35,655 nucleotides of DNA from an uncultured Aeromonadales bacterium (GCA_902761645.1 CACWLF010000013.1:1-35655); one strand, 5' to 3'; shown: positions 27,118 to 35,250, counted from the stretch's first letter. Notes: generated by a model not told the origin, from the sequence alone. Numbers and translations: made by a program.

Positions 27118-27786
27118 TTATCCTAAATTTATCTTTTTGCCATCAATATCAACATGACCATTTGCATCTAATTTCATGTATTCAGCGGAAACTGCGCATG
27201 TATTATCAACTTTCATACTTGTATTTGCATGGTGAACATCACATATTCCTGAAACATCACTTTTAAATATGTTTGCTCGTTGAACTACCGTTTGAGCATT
27301 CTCCTCCAATAATTTAGAATTAATCTCTGTTCTTTCTGCTTTTAATTCATAATTCTGAGCATCTTGCGTAACATGCTTCGCGATGATCTGCATTATCTGT
27401 GATCTGCAGGAAATATTATTTGCAGCAATGCCAAAACCTTCAGGACATCTGATTCCTGCATTCATAGGAAAAGATATTTCACACATTTGGCGATCTTTTG
27501 AAAATTTCAATACATTGAGAATATAGAATTCACCCTCAATGTTCTCATAGAGAACTTCATCATTTTCTTCCAGCACCAGGAAAACATCAGAGGCTGCAGC
27601 AGCATTAAATTCCACAATTGAGCCATTAACTTCCTTTTTTAGAAAGTAACCTGCCTGAGATACTTTTGAAACAATAGCTCTGCCTCTTTCCGGTATTGAA
27701 GGACTAAATTTTTCAACAGAAAAAGACATCCCCTCTTCCTTATTAAGGTTTGATAATTGCTTCTTATTTAAAGATTTCAGTTTCAT
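27118..27786 (-). CDS. DUF3540 T6SS tip-accessory protein
   Basis: Resembles the DUF3540 family found beside vgrG and DUF4150 genes in many T6SS clusters. The 222-residue product has a strand-rich N-terminal and middle part (SKVSQAGYFLKK, DEVLYENIEGEFYILNVLKF) and the characteristic end KLDANGHVDIDGKKINLG. The biochemical role is not established; a part in loading or capping the spike is inferred from context. The ATG at 27786 follows the DUF4150 stop by one base; an internal ATG (MSFSVEKF) behind a purine-rich stretch is a possible alternative start. Confidence 0.7.
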   Translation of the reverse strand: MKLKSLNKKQLSNLNKEEGMSFSVEKFSPSIPERGRAIVSKVSQAGYFLKKEVNGSIVEFNAAAASDVFLVLEENDEVLYENIEGEFYILNVLKFSKDRQMCEISFPMNAGIRCPEGFGIAANNISCRSQIMQIIAKHVTQDAQNYELKAERTEINSKLLEENAQTVVQRANIFKSDVSGICDVHHANTSMKVDNTCAVSAEYMKLDANGHVDIDGKKINLG

Positions 27787-27787
27787 A

Positions 27788-28198
27788 CTAACTCACATTT
27801 AAAATGCTTTGCGAAGGCACCATTACCGTTCCCATGGCATTTGGATTACTGCTACCGTTATGTCCTGTTTGACATGTCATAAAAACAGCCGGCTTCCCTC
27901 CAAATTTAACTTTTTTACTTGAAGACTTAAACGTGCATGGCCCCATAACCTTATTGGATACAATTCCCATATTAACGCCAGCCTGGTCGCCATTCGACAA
28001 CGTGGTTTGCGTCTTAACATTAAATGCAGGCATGCCTAACACCACAACTTTTTTTACAACATTACCTGGATTAGCCATATTTAACATTGCAATATTCGGA
28101 TACGGAATCGGAACAGGACCTGCCGGACTAGGAGTTTTACAAACATCCGTAACTGCAACAGCCATAGCCATTCCATTCATTGAAGTACACGCAAACAT
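27788..28198 (-). CDS. PAAR-like (DUF4150) spike-tip protein
   Basis: DUF4150 proteins are PAAR-like cones that sharpen the VgrG tip and can carry effectors. The 136-residue product has the family sequence early on (DVCKTPSPAGPVPIPYPNIA) and then a series of short strands rich in Gly, Asn and Met, as in PAAR folds. Cys and His residues (MTCQTGHNG) could bind the tip metal. There is no N- or C-terminal extension, so no fused toxin. The ATG is preceded by AAGGAGAG. It lies 11 bases after the pentapeptide gene. Confidence 0.85.
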   Translation of the reverse strand: MFACTSMNGMAMAVAVTDVCKTPSPAGPVPIPYPNIAMLNMANPGNVVKKVVVLGMPAFNVKTQTTLSNGDQAGVNMGIVSNKVMGPCTFKSSSKKVKFGGKPAVFMTCQTGHNGSSNPNAMGTVMVPSQSILNVS

Positions 28199-28209
28199 AA
28201 TCTCTCTCC

Positions 28210-29346
28210 TTAGTAAAAATGCTCGGCATCGTATAAATCCTGATCCATTTCAACGATATTCTTTTCAACACATGATTCAAAATATGTTTTATCAGATTTG
28301 AAATCATGTCTGTACATCAAAGACATACTGCACTGGTCAAAATTACACCCCAACAACTCTGCATATGCAAAATTACTGTAATCCAAATTACTATGATAAA
28401 AATCACATGCTTTCAGAACTGCCTTTTGCGCAAAAATTGCCGATGCATCCACATTAATAAATTTTACAGTAGATAATTTTGCACCATTAATTTTTGCTCC
28501 ATACATATTGCACTCTTCAAAAACACAATCCTTAATATCACAACCGTCAAACCACACATTAGACAGATTCTGGCCTTTAAACTCTATTTTGTTAAAATCG
28601 CTTCCGCTAAATACAGTACGATCTAAAACCGTGTTCTTAAACGCTTCTGCAAAAAAATGCGATTTTTCAAAATTTGTTGTAGTAAGCACTGCATTGTCAA
28701 ATTTAACACAGGTATCACCTCCGGCAGAAATGCCACTTAATACGGCAGATTCCAATTCTGCATTTGAAAAATCAACATTGGTAAATGCCACACAATCCAA
28801 CAAATGGATGCGCGGAATTTTTGCATTTGAAAAATTTATATCAGAAAACGAACACATCTGAAAAACATTTTTTATTTTCTGTACTAATTTTTCAAAACTA
28901 CACTGTTCAAACACACATTCGGTAAATCCGCAATTTGAAACTGTACTGCCGGCAAAGCTAACTTTTCGATATTTACTTCCAAAAATTGTCAAATCAACAA
29001 TTTTAGAATCTGTCAGTTCAATATTTTCAAACTCGCAGTTATCAAAACATAACTGTTCTAATTCGTCAGGAAATAAACAATTATCAAATAAGCATGTATA
29101 AAATGATGCCGCTTTTAAATTCCATCTTCTAAAATCCATTTCTTTAAAGACACACTTTTCGAAAACATGATTTTCAAAATCCATATTCTCATTAAAGAAA
29201 TCAGCTACCGTTCCGGCAATATTAAATGCTTCAAATGGCTGAGGGAATACTTCCGTTCCATTAAACGTCATATCAACTATGCAAAAACGATCTTCTATAT
29301 TCCTTAAAATATCATCTTTGGATACTTTTACTTCTGTCTCGCTCAT
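28210..29346 (-). CDS. Cys-rich pentapeptide-repeat protein of the T6SS tip cassette
   Basis: A 378-residue protein that is almost all pentapeptide repeat from about residue 55 to 335. It shows five-residue phasing with Phe/Leu at the centre (for example FDNCEFENIELTDSKI and VDFSNAELESAVLSG), which folds as a right-handed quadrilateral beta-helix. It contains 19 Cys, many exactly five residues apart (NCGFTECVFEQC). In other T6SS clusters a pentapeptide domain is fused to DUF2169 (TagAB type); here no DUF2169 domain is visible. The ATG is ten bases after GGGA. It lies between vgrG (12 bases) and DUF4150 (11 bases), so a tip adaptor role is likely but inferred. Confidence 0.8.
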   Translation of the reverse strand: MSETEVKVSKDDILRNIEDRFCIVDMTFNGTEVFPQPFEAFNIAGTVADFFNENMDFENHVFEKCVFKEMDFRRWNLKAASFYTCLFDNCLFPDELEQLCFDNCEFENIELTDSKIVDLTIFGSKYRKVSFAGSTVSNCGFTECVFEQCSFEKLVQKIKNVFQMCSFSDINFSNAKIPRIHLLDCVAFTNVDFSNAELESAVLSGISAGGDTCVKFDNAVLTTTNFEKSHFFAEAFKNTVLDRTVFSGSDFNKIEFKGQNLSNVWFDGCDIKDCVFEECNMYGAKINGAKLSTVKFINVDASAIFAQKAVLKACDFYHSNLDYSNFAYAELLGCNFDQCSMSLMYRHDFKSDKTYFESCVEKNIVEMDQDLYDAEHFY

Positions 29347-29358
29347 TTTTTACAATCC

Positions 29359-31005
29359 CTAATATTTGTTTAATATTTCATCAGGAGGGGTACCAAGCGT
29401 ACGATAACCATATCCATTCTTGATCAGATAGAAATAATCATCGGATGGCATATCACCCATCACCATCAAATTACCGGCAGGAGTTCTAATCATATTGCAA
29501 TAACTGTTATCGCTGGTAACAATGCTTCCACTTTTATCCTGGATAGTACCTGCTATGTACGGTTTATCAATATTTCCTTCAATAAATCCAACAAGCACCT
29601 GCGCATCCTTAAGCAGAGGGAAATGGAATCCTGTAGTAGAATCGCATCCGCCGTATGGTGCCATAAGCTTAACCCAGCATGATGACTGACCGCTGCTCTT
29701 TTGTGAGTCATCATAAGGTAATTTTATCTTGTATCGTCCCAAATCATCCAAATATGCAATTGTAGAGCCTTCAGCACCCTCTACTGTTGCCACCAGTACA
29801 CCGTAAAACTTAGGTATTTTTGTTTTTAACGGAGATCTGTACTGAACATCTCTCGGGATGCCAAGAAGTTTATTTTGATAAAAACTTTTATCTTGGTCTG
29901 ATTCAAATCCTAATCCTGCAACGATGTAACTTGCCTGAACACCTTCATGATCCAAAGAAACTATAAACCAATTTTTTTCCTGAATATATCTGTTGCCAAG
30001 TACTGTAAACAAACAGCCACTGGCCAATGTCTGATTAGCACTAGTACCGGTACAGGTTTCAGAAAGAGATATATTTCTTTGGGCATCAACATTTGCATAC
30101 AAGGATGCATTCGCACTTAACAAAGCTGCATCAAAATGCTCAATTACAGTATTTGAAACACCATTGAAAACCTCATTGGAAGAGTCTGAAAACAAGGCTT
30201 CAAATTTTGCAGTAGGCTTAACCTTTTGAGTACGACTAGTATCCCAATCATAACCTTTCTGAATTGATGTTGCACATCCCTTATTGTAATTCAAAACAAA
30301 ATCATGAATACACCTTACGTCATCTATACTTTCATGATTAACAGAGAAATCTTTGAACATTAGGAACTTCTCAAACATCAAATTATCCACAATGACAAGC
30401 GATTCAAACAATGTTGCTTCCTGGTCAATAACACCCTGAGGTTGCTCAAAATAATAGTACAGACCAATTTTTTCCATCAGTCGGTTGACGAAATCCCAGT
30501 TTGATTCATTAAACTGGCTGACAATCTCTTCTGTCGGATAACTGTCGGAATCTATCAACTGCATTTTGTATACAATTGCACCGTATTTTCGTGTTTCTTC
30601 CTGTAAAACCTCATTAATTATGTCAGGAATAGATTTATTCAAAAATACTCTTGATCTTGCATCGTGACTCAACACGCTTATTGCCGGCACCAATCGAACT
30701 CTAATAAATAAACGTTCCTGTCGTTCTGCCACAATGGAAACACTATCACAAACTCCGCAAATATTTCGATCGTTTCCCATGGTTTCATGTAACACAAGAA
30801 CAGATCGATCTTTCAATAATTTATTAACCAATTTTTGAACATCATCTACATTATGAACGGCCAATAAAATATTAAAGTTGTATAATTCAGATATATGCTC
30901 GTGTCCGTCAAATCTCACAACATCGAATTTATACTTCTGCTTATTTTCATCATCTGTGTCTGTTTCCGCTGATGAGAGTAATTTGAAATCAAATAAATTT
31001 TCCAT
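29359..31005 (-). CDS. vgrG: T6SS spike protein VgrG (TssI)
   Basis: Trimeric puncturing spike on the Hcp tube. The 548-residue product has a gp27-like hub (about 1-370) and a gp5-like OB domain (about 385-480) with the family motif GFHFPLLKDAQVLVGFIEG (near 458-476) followed by DKPYIAGTI. Only about 70 residues follow, so the beta-helical needle is short and there is no toxin extension. ATG 31005 was preferred to ATG 31020 because GAGAGG lies six bases before it. The cargo is probably carried by PAAR-like or adaptor proteins encoded next to it. Confidence 0.95.
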   Translation of the reverse strand: MENLFDFKLLSSAETDTDDENKQKYKFDVVRFDGHEHISELYNFNILLAVHNVDDVQKLVNKLLKDRSVLVLHETMGNDRNICGVCDSVSIVAERQERLFIRVRLVPAISVLSHDARSRVFLNKSIPDIINEVLQEETRKYGAIVYKMQLIDSDSYPTEEIVSQFNESNWDFVNRLMEKIGLYYYFEQPQGVIDQEATLFESLVIVDNLMFEKFLMFKDFSVNHESIDDVRCIHDFVLNYNKGCATSIQKGYDWDTSRTQKVKPTAKFEALFSDSSNEVFNGVSNTVIEHFDAALLSANASLYANVDAQRNISLSETCTGTSANQTLASGCLFTVLGNRYIQEKNWFIVSLDHEGVQASYIVAGLGFESDQDKSFYQNKLLGIPRDVQYRSPLKTKIPKFYGVLVATVEGAEGSTIAYLDDLGRYKIKLPYDDSQKSSGQSSCWVKLMAPYGGCDSTTGFHFPLLKDAQVLVGFIEGNIDKPYIAGTIQDKSGSIVTSDNSYCNMIRTPAGNLMVMGDMPSDDYFYLIKNGYGYRTLGTPPDEILNKY

Positions 31006-31066
31006 ATTGTTCCTCTCCATAATTTTTTAATTCTTCACTATTGTTAACGATAACTGCTAAAAAATG

Positions 31067-31807
31067 TTACAAATTACTTTCAAGGTTTCTGTAATCTTCA
31101 ATTATCTTCTCGGTTCTATAGTTTTCCTTGTTTTGTTCCTTCTTTTCGTACAATCTGAATGATTCCCCTTCCCGAAGATCTTGTATTTTCTTTGAACCTA
31201 CAAAAATTCTCATATTTAATGGAGCAACAGAAAATTCCTCATCCTTAAAAATGACACCAACTTTTGCGTACTTTATAGGAATATCTCTGATAATAATGTT
31301 TTCTGTAGAAAGGTTATCATTGTAACCCGCGACCATTACGACATGCTTAACATCTTTTTCCCTGTCAAAATACTGTACTTTATGCTGTTTTACTGTTATA
31401 AAAATTCTTTTACTGGTAACAATACTATCATCAAACTTCTGACAGCTCAGAAGTTTCTGCATTGCGCTTATATCACCAGCTCCTATTTGAGAAATCATAT
31501 TGTTGATTGAATTTAAATCTGCAGTCTGATACATGCATATCATTAAATTATGTGATTGATCTTCATAAAGATTCAGTGCAGAAGTACTATATGTCTCTAA
31601 ACCTATTGCAGCCCGTTCCCATATATACTTGACACCATCTAGGGTAGGAGACGGTGCAATCGGATAATTTTCAGGGAGATTAACCGTGTCATCACTAGGT
31701 TTTTGTGGTAAATCATCCTCACTCGGGTTGTTGGGATCTTTACTACTGCAACCACCTAAAAAACAACCTAAGACAATGATGAAACACAATTTATAAAATA
31801 AATGCAT
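31067..31807 (-). CDS. tssJ: T6SS outer-membrane lipoprotein TssJ
   Basis: Outer-membrane lipoprotein that anchors TssM. The 246-residue product has a lipoprotein signal with lipobox LGGC at Cys20 and Ser at +2, favouring outer-membrane sorting. A Pro/Asp-rich linker (about 23-55) precedes the TssJ beta-sandwich, with the family-like region ISAMQKLLSCQKF and KHVVMVAGYND. ATG 31807 was preferred to GTG 31837 because it gives a normal signal peptide and because a TATAAT box at 31846-31851 would start transcription near 31839. The lysine/glutamate-rich C-terminal tail (about 215-246) is longer than usual. It is the first gene of the T6SS operon. Confidence 0.85.
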   Translation of the reverse strand: MHLFYKLCFIIVLGCFLGGCSSKDPNNPSEDDLPQKPSDDTVNLPENYPIAPSPTLDGVKYIWERAAIGLETYSTSALNLYEDQSHNLMICMYQTADLNSINNMISQIGAGDISAMQKLLSCQKFDDSIVTSKRIFITVKQHKVQYFDREKDVKHVVMVAGYNDNLSTENIIIRDIPIKYAKVGVIFKDEEFSVAPLNMRIFVGSKKIQDLREGESFRLYEKKEQNKENYRTEKIIEDYRNLESNL

Positions 31808-31845
31808 AATTCTTGAAATTTTCAAAATAAAAATCACGTTTTTTG

Positions 31846-31910
31846 ATTATATCTGTTTTAATGATGTTTGTGGTGTAGTCAACGTTAGAAATGTGAACAC
31901 ACAGTAATTG
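31846..31910 (-). promoter_or_regulatory. Probable promoter of the T6SS operon
   Basis: On the minus strand a perfect TATAAT (31851 to 31846) lies 39 bases before the tssJ ATG. At the right distance there is no good -35 box, which suggests activator dependence. On the plus strand AAATGTGA (31889-31896) matches one half of a CRP site, and the full site would centre near -60, but the second half matches poorly. The promoter is likely; the CRP link is speculative. Confidence 0.4.
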
Positions 31911-31986
31911 TGGACTTCCATTTCATATTTCATAACATTTTAATACCCTTTAACGCTTTAAATATTACAACATAGCCAACCTTTTA

Positions 31987-31995
31987 TGATAAAAT
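31987..31995 (+). promoter_or_regulatory. Possible extended -10 promoter of glpX
   Basis: TGATAAAAT forms an extended -10 element with no clear -35 box; transcription would start near 32002, giving a leader of about 34 bases to ATG 32036. Called by pattern only. Confidence 0.3.
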
Positions 31996-32035
31996 TCGGG
32001 AAGGAGTTTTGTGTCAAAATTTAAAGAGATTTGCG

Positions 32036-33052
32036 ATGAAAAGAGAATTAGCTTTAGAATTTTCATGTGTTACTGAAGCTGCAGCTTTAGCAGGATATAA
32101 ATGGTTGGGACGTGGTGACAAAAACAAGGCTGATAACGCCGCTGTGGAAGCAATGCGAATTGTATTAAATCAGACTAACATCGATGGTGAAATAGCGATT
32201 GGTGAAGGTGAAATAGATGAGGCTCCGATGCTATATATCGGCGAACATGTAGGCCTTGGAGGAGATCCTGTTGATATCGCAGTAGATCCGATCGATGGAA
32301 CTCGAATGACCGCAATGGGTCAAGCCAACGCTGTTGCCGTTCTAGCCGCAGCAGATAAAGGTGGATTTTTACGAGCTCCTGACATGTACATGGAAAAGTT
32401 AATCGTCGGAAATCAGGCGAAGGGTATTATTGACCTTGATCGATCTTTGGAAAAGAATATTATTTCGGTTGCAAAAGTTTTAGATAAGAAATTATCCGAT
32501 TTAACTGTGGTTACATTGGCCAAGCCAAGACACAAACAAGCAATTGAAATTATGCAGGACATGGGCGTTCGAGTATTTGCTATTCCTGATGGTGATGTGG
32601 CTGCTTCTGTTTTAACATGCCTACCTGACAATAACATTGATATGCTTTATGCAATTGGAGGCGCACCTGAAGGAATAATTTCAGCCGCATTAGTGAGAGC
32701 AATGAATGGCGATATGCAGTCAAGACTCATTCCTAGAAACAAAGTGGAAGGAAAAGGTGGAGATACTCCTGAAAACTTACAGATAGCTGAAACAGAAATT
32801 TCAAGATGCAAAAAGATGGGAGTAGAAGTCGAAAAAACATTGGAGCTCACTGATATGGTTAAGACAGATCATTTGATTGTTTCCATAACTGGCGTTACCA
32901 AAGGTGATTTGTTGAACGGAGTAACTCGCAATGGAGATCTTGCAACCACCGAAACACTTTTAATCAGAGGTCACACAAGAACTATCCGTCGAATAAATTC
33001 GACTCACTTTATAAAGTACAGATCTCAAGAAATGCAACAATTAATTCTTTAA
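32036..33052 (+). CDS. glpX: Fructose-1,6-bisphosphatase class II
   Basis: Hydrolyses fructose 1,6-bisphosphate to fructose 6-phosphate with Mn2+ in gluconeogenesis. The 338-residue product (336 in E. coli) starts MKRELALEFSCVTEAAALAG and has the metal/phosphate motifs GEGEIDEAPMLYIGE (56-70), DPIDGT (84-89), IPDGDVAAS and GGAPEG. ATG 32036 gives the family N terminus; an in-frame TTG at 32009 would add nine residues but sits only two bases after AAGGAG. It is followed closely by hslR and hslO (gaps of 11 and 13 bases), so gluconeogenesis and heat-shock proteins share a transcript here; glpFK are not adjacent. Confidence 0.95.
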   Translation: MKRELALEFSCVTEAAALAGYKWLGRGDKNKADNAAVEAMRIVLNQTNIDGEIAIGEGEIDEAPMLYIGEHVGLGGDPVDIAVDPIDGTRMTAMGQANAVAVLAAADKGGFLRAPDMYMEKLIVGNQAKGIIDLDRSLEKNIISVAKVLDKKLSDLTVVTLAKPRHKQAIEIMQDMGVRVFAIPDGDVAASVLTCLPDNNIDMLYAIGGAPEGIISAALVRAMNGDMQSRLIPRNKVEGKGGDTPENLQIAETEISRCKKMGVEVEKTLELTDMVKTDHLIVSITGVTKGDLLNGVTRNGDLATTETLLIRGHTRTIRRINSTHFIKYRSQEMQQLIL

Positions 33053-33063
33053 GGTTTCACAAA

Positions 33064-33456
33064 GTGGAAACAGATGAATTGGTTAGATTGGATAAATGGC
33101 TGTGGGCGGCTCGTTTTTATAAAACAAGATCCATAGCCAAACAAATGATCGAAACAGGAAAAGTTGAATACAACGGACAAAGATGTAAAACCTCCCGAAT
33201 CGTGGAATTAGGTGCAACAATTAAACTCAAACAAGGATTTGATAATAAAACAATAATTGTTAAAGGAATATCAGATCAAAGGAGATGCTACAAAGAAGCT
33301 GTTTTACTTTACGAGGAAACAGAAGAAAGTATTCAGCAAAGAAAGCTTAATGAGGAACAAAGAAAATTAAACTGTTTTTTCTCTCCTCATCCCGATGAAA
33401 AACCAAACAAAAAACAAAGACGCGAATTGTTAAAAATCAAATCTGAGTTTTACTAA
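33064..33456 (+). CDS. hslR: Heat shock protein Hsp15, ribosome-associated
   Basis: Hsp15 binds free 50S subunits that carry nascent chains and helps recycle stalled ones after heat shock. The 130-residue product has an N-terminal S4 RNA-binding domain (about 7-65: VRLDKWLWAARFYKTRSIAK, KVEYNGQR) and the typical basic C-terminal part (SPHPDEKPNKKQRRELL). The start is a GTG at 33064 with AAGG nine bases upstream; no ATG precedes the S4 domain. It pairs with hslO as in E. coli. Confidence 0.95.
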   Translation: METDELVRLDKWLWAARFYKTRSIAKQMIETGKVEYNGQRCKTSRIVELGATIKLKQGFDNKTIIVKGISDQRRCYKEAVLLYEETEESIQQRKLNEEQRKLNCFFSPHPDEKPNKKQRRELLKIKSEFY

Positions 33457-33469
33457 CAAAGGAGTGAAA

Positions 33470-34360
33470 ATGGTCTCTTCAACGCACGACCAATTATATA
33501 AGTTTATTTTTGATGATTTAGAGGTACGAGGTGAAATTGTACAGCTTCATGATGTTTACAGTAACATATTTGCAAATAAATCATACCCAAAAGCAATAAA
33601 AAAAATACTAGCTCAATTAGTAGTTATTTCAAATTTAATCACAGCCAGCACAAAAATTGAAGGAGAAACCACTGTAGAAATTCGCGGTGACGGACTTCTT
33701 CGTTACGCATCCATCAACAGCGATAATAAATTAAATGTCAGGGGCATAGCACGCCACAATATATCTCAAATAGACGAAGATTATAGTTTCAGAGAAATTG
33801 TAGGAGCCAATGCAATACTTCTTATAACAGTGCATCCAAAAGATTCTGAACCATATCAAGGTGTCGTTGAAGTAACAGGATACAATTTATCAGACACGCT
33901 TGAAAACTATTTTTTAAGGTCAGAACAAATAAGAACAAAAATTATGCTCGAAATCTCTTTAACAGACAAAGACAGTTCAGCTGCAGGAATTTTAGTTCAA
34001 GAATTACCAACCGATGATCCGGCTCATGAAGATGATTTCAATACGGTTGTTCACCTTGTAAATACACTGACCAAGGATGAATTAATAAATCTAGAAGCCG
34101 ATGAAGTTTTATTTAGATTATTCAACGAATTCAAAGTAAGACGCTTTGATGCAATTAATGTTAATTTTAAATGCGGTTGCAGCAAGAAAAAATGTTTGGA
34201 TACTATTCACCAATTAGGAAAGGAAGAAGTATACAGCGTTATAAACTCTTCTGCGGATCCTGAGCATGTTGAATCTTTAGTAATGACATGTTCTCAATGC
34301 GGTAAAAAATATATCTTCAAAAAAGAAGATATAGAAAAACTGTTTTCAAATGATAAATAG
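33470..34360 (+). CDS. hslO: Redox-regulated chaperone Hsp33
   Basis: Holdase chaperone switched on by oxidation and unfolding. The 296-residue product has the Hsp33 core (about 1-180) and a C-terminal zinc redox switch with the four ligands Cys235, Cys237 (FKCGCSKKKC) and Cys274, Cys277 (MTCSQCGKKY), in the CxC-CxxC pattern. The CxC to CxxC interval is a little longer than in E. coli. ATG 33470 was preferred to GTG 33464 because AAAGGAG lies five bases before it. It ends the glpX-hslR-hslO unit. Confidence 0.96.
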   Translation: MVSSTHDQLYKFIFDDLEVRGEIVQLHDVYSNIFANKSYPKAIKKILAQLVVISNLITASTKIEGETTVEIRGDGLLRYASINSDNKLNVRGIARHNISQIDEDYSFREIVGANAILLITVHPKDSEPYQGVVEVTGYNLSDTLENYFLRSEQIRTKIMLEISLTDKDSSAAGILVQELPTDDPAHEDDFNTVVHLVNTLTKDELINLEADEVLFRLFNEFKVRRFDAINVNFKCGCSKKKCLDTIHQLGKEEVYSVINSSADPEHVESLVMTCSQCGKKYIFKKEDIEKLFSNDK

Positions 34361-34370
34361 TTTAATTAAA

Positions 34371-34405
34371 AATAATCCCAAGATCAGACTTGGGATTATT
34401 AAATT
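34371..34405. terminator. Terminator hairpin between hslO and ssb
   Basis: AATAATCCCAAG (34371-34382) pairs perfectly with CTTGGGATTATT (34389-34400) around a six-base loop. On the minus strand it is followed by TTTTTAATT, so it ends ssb transcripts. On the plus strand the T-run is poor, so use by hslO is possible but weaker. Confidence 0.85.
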
Positions 34406-34428
34406 ATTCAGATAAATTTTACTAATTT

Positions 34429-35250
34429 TTAAAACGGAATATCGTCATCTTCCACGCTGTCATTTACAACAGAGTTATTGTTTGAACCAAAACCTTGCGG
34501 TTCGAGATTAGAGTTATCGTGTTGTTGAAATTCAGAGAAGTTTTGTCCAAAACTATTAGAAATTGATCCATTATTAACCTGAGACTGCATACTGCCACCA
34601 AAAGAATCAGCACTTCTTTGTTGATTGGAGCCTTGCATCTGCTGATTTTGAACAAACGTCGAAAATTGGTTACTAGGCATTTGCTGCGATGCATTATTAC
34701 TAAAAGTAGGCTTACCATCAATTGCATTTCCTGATTGCTGATTTCTGTTATATGCCTGTTGCTGATAATTAGAATAATTGTTAGAACCAAAAGATTGAGC
34801 ATTACTTGGAGAAAATGGATCTGCTACTGCACCCATGCTGTTTACATTAAAATCTTGATTCATTGGCGCATTACCAGCAAATTCATGCTGATTTCCAAAC
34901 TTCTGGCTGTTAGGATTACCACCTAGCATAGTTAAATCATTAACGACTACTTCTGTTGTTGATCTCTGTATGTTATTTTTATCAGTATATTGTCTTGTTT
35001 GCAATTTTCCTTCTATATAAACTTGACTACCTTTATGAAGCCAATCCTGTGTTATCTTCGCCAGATTATTGAACAAAACACATCTTACCCATTCAGTTTT
35101 ACTTACATAATTTCCAGTCGACGGATCTTTTCTTGACTCACTCACTGCAATACTTATATTTGCAACCAAAATACCAGAAGTTGTTTGACTAACTTTTGGT
35201 TCTTGACCTAAATATCCGATTAAAATTACTTTATTAACACCATTACTCAT
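34429..35250 (-). CDS. ssb: Single-stranded DNA-binding protein SSB, long Asn/Gln-rich linker
   Basis: Tetrameric protein that coats single-stranded DNA and recruits replication and repair enzymes. Residues 1-110 form the OB fold (NKVILIGYLGQEPKV, SKTEWVRCVLFNNLAKI, GSQVYIEGKLQTRQYTD). The final residues VEDDDIPF are the conserved acidic tip. Between them lies a linker of about 150 residues, very rich in Asn, Gln, Ser, Phe and Gly; the whole protein is 273 residues against about 178 in E. coli. The ATG is preceded by AAGGT. It is monocistronic, with the hairpin at 34371-34400 as its terminator. Upstream, several overlapping AT-rich -10-like boxes prevent a single promoter call; no LexA box was found. 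Confidence 0.97.
   Translation of the reverse strand: MSNGVNKVILIGYLGQEPKVSQTTSGILVANISIAVSESRKDPSTGNYVSKTEWVRCVLFNNLAKITQDWLHKGSQVYIEGKLQTRQYTDKNNIQRSTTEVVVNDLTMLGGNPNSQKFGNQHEFAGNAPMNQDFNVNSMGAVADPFSPSNAQSFGSNNYSNYQQQAYNRNQQSGNAIDGKPTFSNNASQQMPSNQFSTFVQNQQMQGSNQQRSADSFGGSMQSQVNNGSISNSFGQNFSEFQQHDNSNLEPQGFGSNNNSVVNDSVEDDDIPF

Larger units (their letters stand above)
10451..31807 (-). other. Type VI secretion system locus (T6SS subtype i)
   Basis: Seventeen leftward genes in near-continuous order: tssJ, vgrG, pentapeptide protein, DUF4150, DUF3540, tssA, B, C, E, F, G, H, protein X, tssK, L, M, protein Y. Twelve of the thirteen core components are present, VgrG included; Hcp (TssD) is missing from the window. 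No FHA protein, TagF, PpkA/PppA, sigma-54 activator or recognisable toxin-immunity pair was seen. Most gaps are under 35 bases or are overlaps. The larger ones follow tssJ (61), tssC (63), clpV (64) and protein X (166). TssJ, TssL and TssM together mark the proteobacterial subtype i. Confidence 0.95.

Noticed and set aside
27933-28301. 122-codon frame opposite DUF4150, considered as a missed immunity gene
   Set aside because: It is antisense to a conserved PAAR-like gene and overlaps two genes; its hydrophobic look comes from the Gly/Val/Met-rich complement.
29359-31005. VgrG as an evolved (toxin-fused) VgrG
   Set aside because: Only about 70 residues follow the OB-fold motif, too few for an effector domain.
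34464-34802. 112-codon alternate frame within ssb
   Set aside because: A by-product of the repetitive Asn/Gln codons of the SSB linker; ssb has the full OB fold and DDDIPF tip.
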